A DNA stretch of 64,000 bases. It comes from Halomonas nitroreducens. Lineage in GTDB: Bacteria > Pseudomonadota > Gammaproteobacteria > Pseudomonadales > Halomonadaceae. The notes under the pieces were generated by a model. The model saw only the letters and a program-made list of their open reading frames with translations, did not search any database and was not told the origin of the DNA. Of the stretch, positions 24,389 through 32,707 are shown one piece after another. A program made the position numbers and the translations under genes. Position 1 is the first letter of the stretch. Every line of letters begins with the position of its first letter. The stretch spans positions 1-64,000 of the forward strand of contig NZ_RXNS01000018.1 of the NCBI RefSeq assembly GCF_003966155.1. The letters run 5' to 3'.

Positions 24389-24763
24389 CTACCTGTCGGC
24401 AGCGCCTGCCGGGGGGCGACTCTCGAGTGCCCGGCGATACTCCTCCCGCCAGGCCTCGACATGGGTGGCCGGGTCGGGCGAGAAACGGCCCAGTTCCACG
24501 GCCAGCGCGAAGAAGCCCTCTCGGGGCAGGCCCTCGCCCCGTCGGCTGACCACCAGGGCAGCGATCAAGGGGCGTCCCGCATCGGCATCCTCTTTCATCA
24601 GGCTCTCCAGCGCCCGGGCCACTCGCCGAATGGTCTGCGGCGGGGTAAGGCCCAGCGCCTCGGCAAGGCGCTGGTAGGTCATCGGTAGGGTGGCCTCGGG
24701 GGCGCGCTCGAGGAGCGCTCGGGCCTGCGCCGGTAGCTCGGCGTCTTGCGGGGTCTTGGACAT
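24389..24763 (-). CDS. Conserved hypothetical protein with HTH-like segment
   Basis: The protein has 124 residues from the ATG at 24763; the open frame extends 15 codons upstream. Residues 25-60 (MTYQRLAEALGLTPPQTIRRV) look like a winged-helix DNA-binding segment, followed by RPLIAALVVSRRGEGLPREG. The pattern occurs in other gammaproteobacterial hypothetical proteins, but I do not know a characterised member. It is soluble and has no signal peptide. A regulatory role is only suggested by the helix-turn-helix resemblance. Confidence 0.65.
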   Translation of the reverse strand: MSKTPQDAELPAQARALLERAPEATLPMTYQRLAEALGLTPPQTIRRVARALESLMKEDADAGRPLIAALVVSRRGEGLPREGFFALAVELGRFSPDPATHVEAWREEYRRALESRPPAGAADR

Positions 24764-25033
24764 GCTGCGTCTCTGAATGCGTTCGAATCGTCGTGGCAGG
24801 GAGTGCATCCTGTCCCCGTGTCGCGGAAAAGGCCAGCCCGCCCGCCGTGGTATTGCCCCGAGGCTTGTCCTCTCCCCCGGCTCCTGAGGGGACGCACGAA
24901 AAAAGCGCCAAAAACTTGTACAAAAGCACTACATAAATAATGATATGTACAAACAAAAGCTGATACAGGCCGTCATTCTGCCCGGCACCATGCCTGAGCC
25001 GGGACAAGGGACGGCCAACGACGGGGAGCCCAT

Positions 25034-25837
25034 ATGGGACACTGTGCACGGGTCGCGGGCCACTGCAAGCGCTGCGAGGGGGAGCTGCCCTTCGCCATCC
25101 GGATGGCCTTCCAGCCCATCGTCGATGTGGCACGTCGGCGCATCCATGCCTACGAGGCCCTGGTGCGCGGCCCCGCAGGCGAGCCGGCCGGCCAGGTATT
25201 GGCCCAGGTCACCGACAAGCTGTTCTACCGTTTCGACCAGGCGTGCCGGGTCAAGGCCATCGAGCAGGCCAGCCGCCTCGGCATGCCCGTCCCGCTTTCC
25301 ATCAACTTCCTGCCCAATGCGGTCTACGAGCCCGAAGCCTGCCTCCAGGCCACCCTGGAGGTCTCGCAGCGCGTAGGCTGGCCCCTGGAGCGTCTGATCT
25401 TCGAGATCGTCGAGTCGGAGCGCGTGCAGAACCGCCGGCACCTGATGGACATCATCACCGCCTATCGGCGCATGGGGTTCCGAGTGGCGCTGGACGACTT
25501 CGGCACCGGCCACGCCAATCTGGATATCCTGGCCGACCTCTACCCGGACAAGCTCAAGCTGGACCGCCAGCTGGTGAACGGCTGCCATGCCGACGCCCGC
25601 CGTCAGGCGTTGATCCGGGCCCTGGTCGGCATGGCCCGCCCGCTCGGCGTGACTCTGATCGCCGAGGGCGTGGAGCAGGCCGAAGAGGCCCGCTGGCTGT
25701 TCCAGGCGGGCATTCCGCTCCAGCAGGGCTACTACTTCGCCCGGCCGGCCCTGGACGCCCTGGCCGACGATCCGAGCGAGCGTATCGACGCCCTGCTCGA
25801 TCCCCCCCGCTCGCCGAGGGTTGCCGCATGTCGCTGA
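25034..25837 (+). CDS. EAL-domain c-di-GMP phosphodiesterase
   Basis: The 267-residue single-domain EAL protein has EALVRG (41-46), INFLPNAVY, the metal-binding glutamate in IFEIVESE, LDDFGTGHAN, KLKLDRQLV and IAEGVEQ, so the active site looks complete. Three cysteines precede the domain (positions 4, 11 and 14, in CARVAGHCKRC), hinting at metal or redox sensing. It has no membrane segment. Its stop codon overlaps the start of the PAS-GGDEF gene by 10 nt, so the two opposing activities are probably co-translated. An AT-rich stretch at about 24900-24960 holds the promoter. Confidence 0.9.
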   Translation: MGHCARVAGHCKRCEGELPFAIRMAFQPIVDVARRRIHAYEALVRGPAGEPAGQVLAQVTDKLFYRFDQACRVKAIEQASRLGMPVPLSINFLPNAVYEPEACLQATLEVSQRVGWPLERLIFEIVESERVQNRRHLMDIITAYRRMGFRVALDDFGTGHANLDILADLYPDKLKLDRQLVNGCHADARRQALIRALVGMARPLGVTLIAEGVEQAEEARWLFQAGIPLQQGYYFARPALDALADDPSERIDALLDPPRSPRVAACR

Positions 25838-26709
25838 CACTGAGCCATCCCGACAACATCCCGCGGCTGATCAGCGCCGCTCCCATTGGCATCTGCATCA
25901 CCAACGCCGACGGCATCTACGAGATGGTCAACCCCGCCTACTGCGACTTCTTCGGCTATCGGGAGGACGAACTGCTCGGGCAGCACTTCACCCTGGTGGT
26001 CCCGGAGGCTCACCGCAGCATGCTCAGCCAGCTGCACGACTGCTTTATCCAGGGCGAGGATGCCCGGGAGATCCGCCAGGAGTGGGAAGTGGTGCGCAAG
26101 GACGGCGCGCAACGCAGCATCATCGCCGAGGCGGTGCGCCTCGTGGATGGCCATGGCGCGGTGAAGAAGGCCACCTATGTGACGGACATCACCGAGCGCA
26201 AGCGCCTGGAGCGACGGCTCGATTTCCTGGCCCGGCACGACGAGCTCACTGGACTGCTCAACCGCCGGGCCGGCCTGGCCCGGTTGGACGAGGAGATCGC
26301 GCGCGCTCGCCGGCAGGGCACGCCCCTGTGCGTGGCGATCTGCGACCTGGATCACTTCAAGCAGATCAATGACCGCCACGGCCACGCCATGGGTGACGAG
26401 GCGCTCCAGGGCGTCGCCGAGGTGATGCACGCCGAGTTGCGCCGTTACGACGTGCTGGCCCGGCTGGGCGGCGAGGAATTCCTGGTGATGCTGCCCGGCG
26501 CGGCCCGGCCGGCGGCCGAGCAGGCCATCGAACGGCTGCGCGCCCGGCTGGAGGACGCCAGGTTGGGAAAGCCGGACCTGGCGCTGACGGTCTCCGCGGG
26601 GATCGCGGGCCTCGCGGAAGGGGACAGCGGCGAGGCCCTGCTGGAGCGCGCCGACCGGGCGCTCTACCAGGCTAAGCGACAGGGTCGCAACCGAACCCGG
26701 GTGGCGTGA
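25828..26709 (+). CDS. PAS-GGDEF diguanylate cyclase
   Basis: The 293-residue protein has a PAS domain (about 8-122, ending TYVTDITERKRLE) and a GGDEF domain (about 130-290). The active site is GGEEF at 214-218 and the inhibitory I-site RxxD is R205-D208, five residues before it. DLDHFKQINDRHGHAMGD and the final ADRALYQAKRQGRNR are typical. The start is the ATG at 25828, inside the end of the upstream EAL gene. Together they form a synthesis/degradation pair for c-di-GMP. The PAS ligand is unknown. Confidence 0.92.
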   Translation: MSLTLSHPDNIPRLISAAPIGICITNADGIYEMVNPAYCDFFGYREDELLGQHFTLVVPEAHRSMLSQLHDCFIQGEDAREIRQEWEVVRKDGAQRSIIAEAVRLVDGHGAVKKATYVTDITERKRLERRLDFLARHDELTGLLNRRAGLARLDEEIARARRQGTPLCVAICDLDHFKQINDRHGHAMGDEALQGVAEVMHAELRRYDVLARLGGEEFLVMLPGAARPAAEQAIERLRARLEDARLGKPDLALTVSAGIAGLAEGDSGEALLERADRALYQAKRQGRNRTRVA

Positions 26710-26743
26710 GCCCCATCGACCCGCCACCCGGGCCGATGACCTG

Positions 26744-27376
26744 TCACACCAGGGCGTCGCTGACCGAGCGGGTTCCGTCCAGCAGGTGAAACTCCCGGTC
26801 AATCAGCCCACGGGAGTGCACCAGGTGCAGCAGGGCATGCGCCACGTTGGCCCGCGACACGGTGTTCTCGCCGCCGGTCTCCTCCAGCGAGGTGGCCACC
26901 TTGCCCGTGGCGGGCTCGTCGGTCAGCCGGCCGGGCTTGAGGATCAGGTACGGCACGCCGGCACAGCGCAGGTAGGCGTCGGCAGCAAACTTGGCGGCCA
27001 TGTAGGGGCGCAGTTTCTCGGGGGCCGCCTGGGGATCCTCGGCACGCAGCGCACTGACCATCACGAAGCGCGCGAGTCCCCGCTCGCGGGCCAGGTCGAC
27101 GGCGCGGGTCGCGGCGTAGAGGTCGATCAGCAGCGTCTTGTCGGGCCCGGTATGCGGGCCGGAGCCGGCGGTGAAGACCACCTGGTCGCAGCCCGCGAAG
27201 GCATGGCGGAAGTCGCCCTCCAGGTCGGCCACCAGCGTGGGGATGCCGCGCTCCTCGAACCAGGCGCACTGTGCCTCGCGGCGAATCATCGCCTTGATCG
27301 GGACGCCGGCCTCGCGGGCCAGCAAGCAGAACTGTCGGCCTATCTGGCCGTTGGCGCCGATGACCAGTGTCGTCAT
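26744..27376 (-). CDS. NAD(P)-binding SDR-like oxidoreductase
   Basis: The 210-residue atypical short-chain dehydrogenase has the dinucleotide loop VIGANGQIGRQF, FTAGSGPHTGPDKTLLIDLY, RFVMVSALRA and MAAKFAADAYLRCAGVPYLI. It belongs to the biliverdin-reductase-B / YwnB-like group in which the YxxxK pair is replaced. GGGAGG precedes the ATG. A TAGGCT box lies on the minus strand at 27447-27452. The substrate is unknown. Confidence 0.88.
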   Translation of the reverse strand: MTTLVIGANGQIGRQFCLLAREAGVPIKAMIRREAQCAWFEERGIPTLVADLEGDFRHAFAGCDQVVFTAGSGPHTGPDKTLLIDLYAATRAVDLARERGLARFVMVSALRAEDPQAAPEKLRPYMAAKFAADAYLRCAGVPYLILKPGRLTDEPATGKVATSLEETGGENTVSRANVAHALLHLVHSRGLIDREFHLLDGTRSVSDALV

Positions 27377-27552
27377 GCTCTCTTCCTCCCTGTGAGTTGC
27401 CTGTCGTCGCGGGCCTGCTCGGAGACGGCGCATCGCGCGAACGGCCAGCCTAGCATGAAGGATAGGCCGACTGGCCTGGCCGACGGCGGCCCGGTGCCGT
27501 AAGCTGCCACGCCATGCTTACCGCCCCCCCCGCGCGCCGAGGAGCGAGTTCC

Positions 27553-27768
27553 GTGAACCCCGAAGACCTGGAACGCCTGGTCACCCTGCGCATGCCCTTC
27601 GGCAAGTACGAGGGCACCCTGATCGCCGACCTGCCCGGCCCCTACCTCAACTGGTTCGCCCGCGAGGGCTTTCCCGAGGGGCAGATCGGCCGGCTGCTGC
27701 AGCTGATGCACGAGATCGATCACAACGGGTTGAGCGAGCTGCTCGACCCGCTGCGCCGCGGCGAGTGA
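27553..27768 (+). CDS. DUF3820 family protein
   Basis: The protein has 71 residues from a GTG at 27553, chosen because it gives the family start (NPEDLERLVTLRMPFGKYEG) and has GAGGAG upstream; an ATG at 27514 would add 13 atypical residues. The YLNWFAREGFPEGQIGRLL segment is characteristic. The small family is related to a domain seen beside exonucleases, but its function is not known. The arfB gene follows 20 nt later, so they probably share a transcript. Confidence 0.85.
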   Translation: MNPEDLERLVTLRMPFGKYEGTLIADLPGPYLNWFAREGFPEGQIGRLLQLMHEIDHNGLSELLDPLRRGE

Positions 27769-27788
27769 CCCCGACCCCACGAGGCCCC

Positions 27789-28202
27789 ATGCTACGCATT
27801 TCCAACACCGTCGAACTGCCGGACCACGAGATCGAGATCACCCAGATCCGCGCCCAGGGCGCGGGCGGACAGAACGTCAACAAGGTGTCCTCGGCGGTCC
27901 ACCTGCGTTTCGACATCCCCGCCTCCAGCCTGCCGGACTTCTACAAGGAACGGCTGATGGCGCTCTCCGACCAGCGCATCAGCAAGGAGGGGGTGGTGAT
28001 CATCAAGGCCCAGAGCCACCGCACCCTGGAGCTGAACAAGGAAGACGCCCTCGCCCGCCTGCGCGAGCTGATCCGCCGCGCCATCAAGCAGCAGAAGGCC
28101 CGCAAGCCGACCAAGCCGACCAAGGGCTCCCAGCGCCGCCGGGTCGACAAGAAGGTCAAGAAGGGCAAGACCAAGGCGCTGCGCGGCAAGGTGAAGCTCT
28201 AG
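27789..28202 (+). CDS. arfB: Alternative ribosome-rescue peptidyl-tRNA hydrolase ArfB
   Basis: The 137-residue protein contains the release-factor catalytic motif in RAQGAGGQNVNKVSSAVHLR (GGQ). It ends in a long lysine/arginine tail (KKVKKGKTKALRGKVKL) that inserts into the mRNA channel of stalled ribosomes. ArfB hydrolyses peptidyl-tRNA on ribosomes lacking a stop codon. The ATG at 27789 is the family start; the open frame extends eight codons upstream. It is probably cotranscribed with the DUF3820 gene. Confidence 0.95.
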   Translation: MLRISNTVELPDHEIEITQIRAQGAGGQNVNKVSSAVHLRFDIPASSLPDFYKERLMALSDQRISKEGVVIIKAQSHRTLELNKEDALARLRELIRRAIKQQKARKPTKPTKGSQRRRVDKKVKKGKTKALRGKVKL

Positions 28203-28286
28203 ACTGCGCCCGATCAACCCCGACAGGCCCCGAACCAGCTTCTATAGTGACTCATGCCGTTTCCTTCGCCGCAGGAGTGACAGCCC

Positions 28287-28841
28287 ATGAGTCAGCCAAC
28301 CCCCATCGCGGTCATCGTCGGCAGCCTCAGGAAGGCCTCGTTCAACCGCAAGGCGGCCAACGCCCTGATCGACCTGGCGCCGGCAAGCCTGGACCTGGCG
28401 ATCGTGGAGATCGGCGACCTGCCGCTCTACAACCAGGATTTCGACGACGACTCCCCCGAGCCCTACCGGGTCTTCCGCAAGCGGATCCAGGCGGCCGAGG
28501 GGGTACTGTTCGTCACCCCGGAGCACAACCGATCGATGCCGGCGGCGATGAAGAACGCCCTGGACATCGGCACCCGACCGCCGGGGCACAACGTCTGGGC
28601 CGGCAAGCCCGGCGCCGTCATCAGCGCCTCGCCCTCGATGCAGGGCGGCTTCGGTGCCAGCCATCACCTGCGGCAGTCGCTGGTCAACCTGAACGTGCGC
28701 TGCATGCCGCAGCCCGAGACCTATCTCAGCCAGGCCCATCAGCTCTTCGAGGAGGATGGCCGGCCCACGGAGCGCTGCCAGGGTTTCCTGCAGAAGTTCA
28801 TCGACGGATACGCGGAGTGGATCGCCACACAGGTGGACTGA
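28287..28841 (+). CDS. NADPH-dependent FMN reductase (ChrR/YieF-like)
   Basis: The 184-residue flavodoxin-fold reductase has VIVGSLRKASFNRKAANAL (phosphate loop), DLPLYNQDFDDDSPEPY, FVTPEHNRSMPAAMKNALDI and SASPSMQGGFGASHHLRQSL, all matching quinone/chromate reductases of the ChrR group. It uses NADPH and FMN to reduce quinones and can act on chromate. A TATAGT -10 sits near 28241. A strong hairpin follows the stop. It is separate from the chrA remnant at 43 kb. Confidence 0.92.
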   Translation: MSQPTPIAVIVGSLRKASFNRKAANALIDLAPASLDLAIVEIGDLPLYNQDFDDDSPEPYRVFRKRIQAAEGVLFVTPEHNRSMPAAMKNALDIGTRPPGHNVWAGKPGAVISASPSMQGGFGASHHLRQSLVNLNVRCMPQPETYLSQAHQLFEEDGRPTERCQGFLQKFIDGYAEWIATQVD

Positions 28842-28858
28842 TCCACGCCCAACGCCCC

Positions 28859-28884
28859 GGCGCCTCCGGCTCGCCGGAGGCGCC
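28859..28884. terminator. Perfect hairpin after the FMN reductase gene
   Basis: Twelve-base arms GGCGCCTCCGGC and GCCGGAGGCGCC surround a 2-nt centre, which would fold with a small loop. It lies 18 nt after the reductase stop and 19 nt before the next ATG. It could attenuate transcription into the Rieske gene or act as a terminator, although it lacks a T-tract. Confidence 0.5.
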
Positions 28885-28902
28885 CGACAGGAGAGCACCG
28901 CC

Positions 28903-30432
28903 ATGAGTGCTGCCTCTACGCCGAGCGGCCCGGACCTGGCCGCCGGCATCGAACTGAGCGAGCTGGCCGAGGGCGAGATGATCACCGGCCATGTCGGCAA
29001 TCAGGCCGTGCTGCTGGCCCGCAGCGGCGGCGACTTCCATGCCGTCGGCGCCCACTGCACCCACTATGGCGCGCCGCTCGGCGATGGCCTGATCGTCGAC
29101 GACACCCTGCGCTGCCCCTGGCACCACGCCTGCTTCAGCCTGCGCAACGGCGAGGTCCTGGCCGCCCCGGCACTGGACGGCCTGGCCTGCTGGAAGACCG
29201 AGGTGACCGGCGACCGGGTGATCGTGCGGGAGCGTGCCGAGCCCGGTCCCGAGCGCCGCCCGGCCCGCTCGCCGTCCTCGGTGGTGATCGTGGGCGGCGG
29301 GGCGGCCGGCGAGGCCGCCGCGGAGATGCTGCGCCGCGAGGGCTACACGGGACCGGTGACGATCGTCAGCGATGATCCGGCGCCACCCTGCGACCGCCCC
29401 AACCTCTCCAAGGACTACCTGGCCGGCACGGCGAAGGCCGCCTGGATTCCCCTGCGCGGCGATGACTTCTATACGCAGCACGACATCAGCCTGCGGCTCG
29501 CCACCGAAGTGGCGGCGATCGAGCCCGAGGCCGCGCGGCTGCGCCTCGCCGACGGCGAGACCCTGGACTATGGGGTCCTGCTGCTGGCCACCGGCGCCGA
29601 GCCGGTGCGCCTGTTGGTGCCCGGTGCCGAGCTGCCGCACGTGCATACCCTGCGCAGCCAGGACGACAGCGAGACGCTGATCAGTGCCGTCGAGGCCGGT
29701 GCTCGCCGGGCCGTGGTGGTCGGCGCCAGCTTCATCGGCCTCGAGGTGGCGGCGTCGCTGCGCGAGCGCGGGCTCGAGGTGCATGTCGTCGCCCCCGAGG
29801 CGCGCCCGCTGGAGCGGGTCCTCGGCGAGACGCTGGGGGACTTCGTCCGCGAGCTCCACGAGTCGAAGGGGGTGGTCTTCCACCTGGTGGAGCGCGTGAC
29901 GGGGATTACCGCCGACGCGGTCGAGCTCGAGGGCGGCGACCGCCTCGACGCCGACCTGGTGGTGGTGGGCATCGGCGTGCGCCCTCGCACCGCGCTGGCC
30001 GAGGCGGCGGGCCTGGCGGTGGACGATGGCGTGTGGGTCAGCGACACCCTGGAAACCAGCAAGCCGGACATCTATGCCGCCGGCGATATCGCCCGCTGGC
30101 CGGACCCGATCAGCGGCGAGCGCGTGCGCATCGAGCACTGGGCGGTGGCCCAGCGCCAGGGGCAGCGCGCCGCCCGCAATATCCTCGGCGCCGGCGATGC
30201 CCGGGCCGCCGTGCCCTTCTTCTGGAGCCAGCATTACGACATCGGCATCAACTACGTGGGGCATGCCACGCACTGGGAGCGCATCGAGACCGACGGCGAT
30301 CCTGCGGCCCACGACTTCACCGCGCGCTTCATCGCCGAGGATCGCCTCCTGGCGGTGGCGACTATCTTCCGCGACCGGGAGAGCCTGGAGGCCGAGGCGG
30401 AGATGGAAGCCCGCCTCCGCGCAGGCCGCTGA
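28903..30432 (+). CDS. Rieske [2Fe-2S] - FAD oxidoreductase fusion
   Basis: The 509-residue fusion starts at the ATG at 28903 (CAGGAGAG upstream). Residues 10-105 form a Rieske domain with AHCTHYGAPLGDG (CxH) and CPWHHACF (Cx2H). Residues 120-420 form a two-dinucleotide-fold pyridine nucleotide reductase (VVIVGGGAAGEAAAEML for FAD, VVVGASFIGLEVAASL for NAD(P)H, IYAAGDIA), with a C-terminal reductase domain. This architecture resembles AIFM3 and ferredoxin reductases of oxygenase systems. Fused donor and reductase suggest electron supply to an unidentified partner. Confidence 0.92.
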   Translation: MSAASTPSGPDLAAGIELSELAEGEMITGHVGNQAVLLARSGGDFHAVGAHCTHYGAPLGDGLIVDDTLRCPWHHACFSLRNGEVLAAPALDGLACWKTEVTGDRVIVRERAEPGPERRPARSPSSVVIVGGGAAGEAAAEMLRREGYTGPVTIVSDDPAPPCDRPNLSKDYLAGTAKAAWIPLRGDDFYTQHDISLRLATEVAAIEPEAARLRLADGETLDYGVLLLATGAEPVRLLVPGAELPHVHTLRSQDDSETLISAVEAGARRAVVVGASFIGLEVAASLRERGLEVHVVAPEARPLERVLGETLGDFVRELHESKGVVFHLVERVTGITADAVELEGGDRLDADLVVVGIGVRPRTALAEAAGLAVDDGVWVSDTLETSKPDIYAAGDIARWPDPISGERVRIEHWAVAQRQGQRAARNILGAGDARAAVPFFWSQHYDIGINYVGHATHWERIETDGDPAAHDFTARFIAEDRLLAVATIFRDRESLEAEAEMEARLRAGR

Positions 30433-30452
30433 CCCGCGAGCGCCGAATGCCC

Positions 30453-30485
30453 CGGGCCGGGCGTCCGCACAGGGCGCCCGGCCCG
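30453..30485. terminator. Strong hairpin between convergent genes
   Basis: Eleven-base perfect arms CGGGCCGGGCG and CGCCCGGCCCG, extended inward by three more pairs (one of them G-U), leave a loop of about 5 nt. It sits between the ends of the Rieske-FAD gene and the nitroreductase gene, consistent with a bidirectional terminator. No T-tract. Confidence 0.6.
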
Positions 30486-30497
30486 CGCCACTCGTGC

Positions 30498-31133
30498 TCA
30501 GGCTACCCGAGCGATGACGCGTTCCCTCGGCCAGCGCACCTTCTTGAGGCCGGCGAGCCGGTCGGCGTCCTCGTCACGGTAGCCCAGCGCCACCACCACC
30601 GCGCTGCGTAGCCGGCGTGCCTCCAGGCCCAGCACCGCGTCCAGGGCCGCCGGATCGAAGCCCTCCATGGGCGTGGCATCGACCCGTTCCAGGGCCGCCG
30701 CGGCCAGCACCATGCCCATCGCCAGGTAGGCCTGCTTGGCCGCCCAGTGCCGACGAGCCTCGGCACTCGCGAAGCCGTTGACCACCCCCTTGAGGGTCTC
30801 GCGATACCCCGCGAGGCTCGCCTCCTCGAGGCCGCGCTCCCGGGCCATCAGGCGGATCAACGCATCGACCTCGGCCGCCCCGCTCGTCTCCCAGGTGGCG
30901 AACACCAGCAGGTGCGAGCATTCGCCGATCTGGGGCTGGTCGAAGGCGGCGGGCCGGCAGCGTTCGCGCAGCGCCGGGTCGTCGACCACCACTACCGAAT
31001 AGGGCTGCAGGCCGTAGGAGGAGGGGGCGAGATGGGCCGCATCGAGGATGCGCTCCAGGGTAGCCTCGGGGATGCGCTGGCCGTTCATGCGCTTGGCGGC
31101 ATAGCGCCAGTTCAGGGCGGTATCGAGGGACAT
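30498..31133 (-). CDS. NAD(P)H-dependent nitroreductase (NfsB-like)
   Basis: The 211-residue flavin reductase starts at the ATG at 31133 with GGAGGTCACTGC upstream. It shows ALNWRYAAKRMNGQRIPEATL (FMN phosphate-binding arginine/lysine), HLAPSSYGLQPYSVVVVDD, KQAYLAMGMVLAAAAL and VVALGYRDEDAD. This is the usual layout of NfsB/YfkO-type reductases that act on nitro compounds and quinones. It follows the EamA transporter gene in the same direction with about 38 nt between them, so they may form an operon. Confidence 0.92.
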   Translation of the reverse strand: MSLDTALNWRYAAKRMNGQRIPEATLERILDAAHLAPSSYGLQPYSVVVVDDPALRERCRPAAFDQPQIGECSHLLVFATWETSGAAEVDALIRLMARERGLEEASLAGYRETLKGVVNGFASAEARRHWAAKQAYLAMGMVLAAAALERVDATPMEGFDPAALDAVLGLEARRLRSAVVVALGYRDEDADRLAGLKKVRWPRERVIARVA

Positions 31134-31171
31134 GCAGTGACCTCCGGATGTGTCAGGGGAACGTGGTGGCG

Positions 31172-32128
31172 TCAGGGACGCGGGGAGGAAGACGCCGCCG
31201 GCGCGGGCGTCGCCCGACTGGCCGTGGCGCGCTGGAAGATCAGGGTGCCGGCGATTACCAGGCCGGCCGCCAGCGCCAGGTTGGGCGGGGCGGGCTCGCC
31301 CAGCACCAGCACGGCGACGGCGGTGCCGACGGTGGCCGCCACCGTGCCGATCTGGCTGAGGTACACCGGGCCGGCCAATCGCTGGAGGATGAAGAAGAAC
31401 AGGTAGAGCACGGTGAACACTGCCACCTCGAACCCCAGCAATCCGAGGCCCACCGGCGAGGCGAACAGCTCGCCGATTCGTCCGGGCTCCATGGCCAGGC
31501 TGAACGGCAGCAGGGTCAGGGCGGCCCCGGCCAGCACCAGCGCGGTCAGGTACACCAGGGGCACCTCCGCCGGCCAGCGCAGGGTGCGATAGATGTTGCC
31601 CAACGCCAGGGCCACCGGCATCAGCAGGACCAGCAACGACCAGCCCAGCGGTCCACCGCCGGCGCCGGCCTTGGACAGCGCCAGCACGATGCCGCCGGAG
31701 AGCCCCAGCAGCACGCCACTCAGGCGATCCCCGCGCAGCGGTTCGAGGCGCAGCAGCACGGCCAGCAGCCAGGTCACCAGGAGGGGGAAGGCGAAGCTCA
31801 GCGAGATGAACCCCGCCCCCACGTGGCGTACCGCCAGGAACCCGAGCGCGTTGGGCAGGGCCAGCAGGCTGCCGGCGATGGCAGCGTACTCGAGCACGCG
31901 TCGGTCGAGGCGCCACGCACCGCGACGCGGCAGGGCGATCAGCAGCAGGCAACCACTGGCGATGGCCATGGCGACCATCAGGAAGGTCAGGCGAGGCAGG
32001 GCCGCCGCATCCGCGAACTTGGCCACGGTCAGCGACATGGCCAGCAGGGTCCCCACCAGCAGCAGGCAACCCAGGGCCTTGAGCCCGCTGCGATCGTAGC
32101 GCTTGTGTCCGAGGTGGGCGTTGGTCAT
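31172..32128 (-). CDS. EamA/DMT family transporter
   Basis: The 318-residue protein has ten membrane helices in two EamA repeats. GAGFISLSFAFPLLVTWLLA and GLSGGIVLALSKAG mark the end of repeat one, and GPVYLSQIGTVAATVGTAVA with LGEPAPPNLALAAGLVIAG marks repeat two. The family exports metabolites or drugs. AGGAGCCCAAGG precedes the ATG. It is divergent from a MarR gene with two dyads between them, so MarR probably represses it. Substrate unknown. Confidence 0.9.
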   Translation of the reverse strand: MTNAHLGHKRYDRSGLKALGCLLLVGTLLAMSLTVAKFADAAALPRLTFLMVAMAIASGCLLLIALPRRGAWRLDRRVLEYAAIAGSLLALPNALGFLAVRHVGAGFISLSFAFPLLVTWLLAVLLRLEPLRGDRLSGVLLGLSGGIVLALSKAGAGGGPLGWSLLVLLMPVALALGNIYRTLRWPAEVPLVYLTALVLAGAALTLLPFSLAMEPGRIGELFASPVGLGLLGFEVAVFTVLYLFFFILQRLAGPVYLSQIGTVAATVGTAVAVLVLGEPAPPNLALAAGLVIAGTLIFQRATASRATPAPAASSSPRP

Positions 32129-32150
32129 CCTTGGGCTCCTATAGCTTGGC

Positions 32151-32188
32151 ATCGTGTATCACGATGACAAGAATCTTAATATCAAGAT
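32151..32188. promoter_or_regulatory. Two dyads between eamA and marR, candidate MarR operators
   Basis: ATCGTG-TAT-CACGAT (32151-32165) is a perfect dyad, and ATCTT-AATATC-AAGAT (32173-32188) is a second one 8 nt away. Both lie in the 78-bp gap between the divergent transporter and MarR genes, in an AT-rich setting typical of promoters. MarR-family repressors bind such dyads and respond to small ligands. Binding is inferred. Confidence 0.6.
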
Positions 32189-32206
32189 AAATAGGAAGCA
32201 AGCCCC

Positions 32207-32707
32207 ATGAACCGAGTGAGTGTTGCGATCGACCAGTGGCGCCGGGAACGGCCCGACCTGGACCTGCTGCCCATGGAGCTGGCGGGCCGACTGACCACCG
32301 TCGGCCGGCACCTCAGCCAGCAATACCTCGAGCCCTTCTTCAAGGCACGCGGCCTGCAACTTCGGGAGTTCGACGTGCTGGCGGCCCTGCGTCGGGCCGG
32401 CGCCCCCTACGCGCTGACCCCGACCCAGCTGTTCGAGGCGCTGATGGTCTCGTCAGGGGGCATGACCCACCAGCTGGACCGCCTGGAGAAGGCCGGGCTG
32501 ATCGCCCGCCAGCCCAATCCTGCCGACCGGCGCAGCATGCTGGTGACCCTCACCGAGGCCGGCCTAGGCCTGGTGAACGAGACCCTGCCGCAGCATCTGG
32601 AGAACGAGACCCGGGCACTGGAGACACTGAGCCGCGAGGAGCAGCAGACCCTCAATGCCCTGCTGGCCAAGCTGCAGGATGGGCTGGAGGCCAAGGCGTC
32701 CGACTAG
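32207..32707 (+). CDS. MarR family transcriptional regulator
   Basis: The 166-residue winged-helix protein has LQLREFDVLAALRRAG, LTPTQLFEALMVSSGGMTHQ (recognition region), LDRLEKAGLIARQPNPADRR (wing) and the dimerising C-terminal helix. AGGAAGCAAGCCCC precedes the ATG. It is divergent from the EamA gene and probably represses it. Its last four bases overlap the end of the convergent GNAT gene. Confidence 0.92.
   Translation: MNRVSVAIDQWRRERPDLDLLPMELAGRLTTVGRHLSQQYLEPFFKARGLQLREFDVLAALRRAGAPYALTPTQLFEALMVSSGGMTHQLDRLEKAGLIARQPNPADRRSMLVTLTEAGLGLVNETLPQHLENETRALETLSREEQQTLNALLAKLQDGLEAKASD

Noticed and set aside
24900..24965. AT-rich stretch with TTGTACAAAA and TATGTACAAA considered as an attachment site or origin.
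   Set aside because: The repeats are short and no integrase or replication gene is adjacent. It is more simply a promoter region of the EAL gene.
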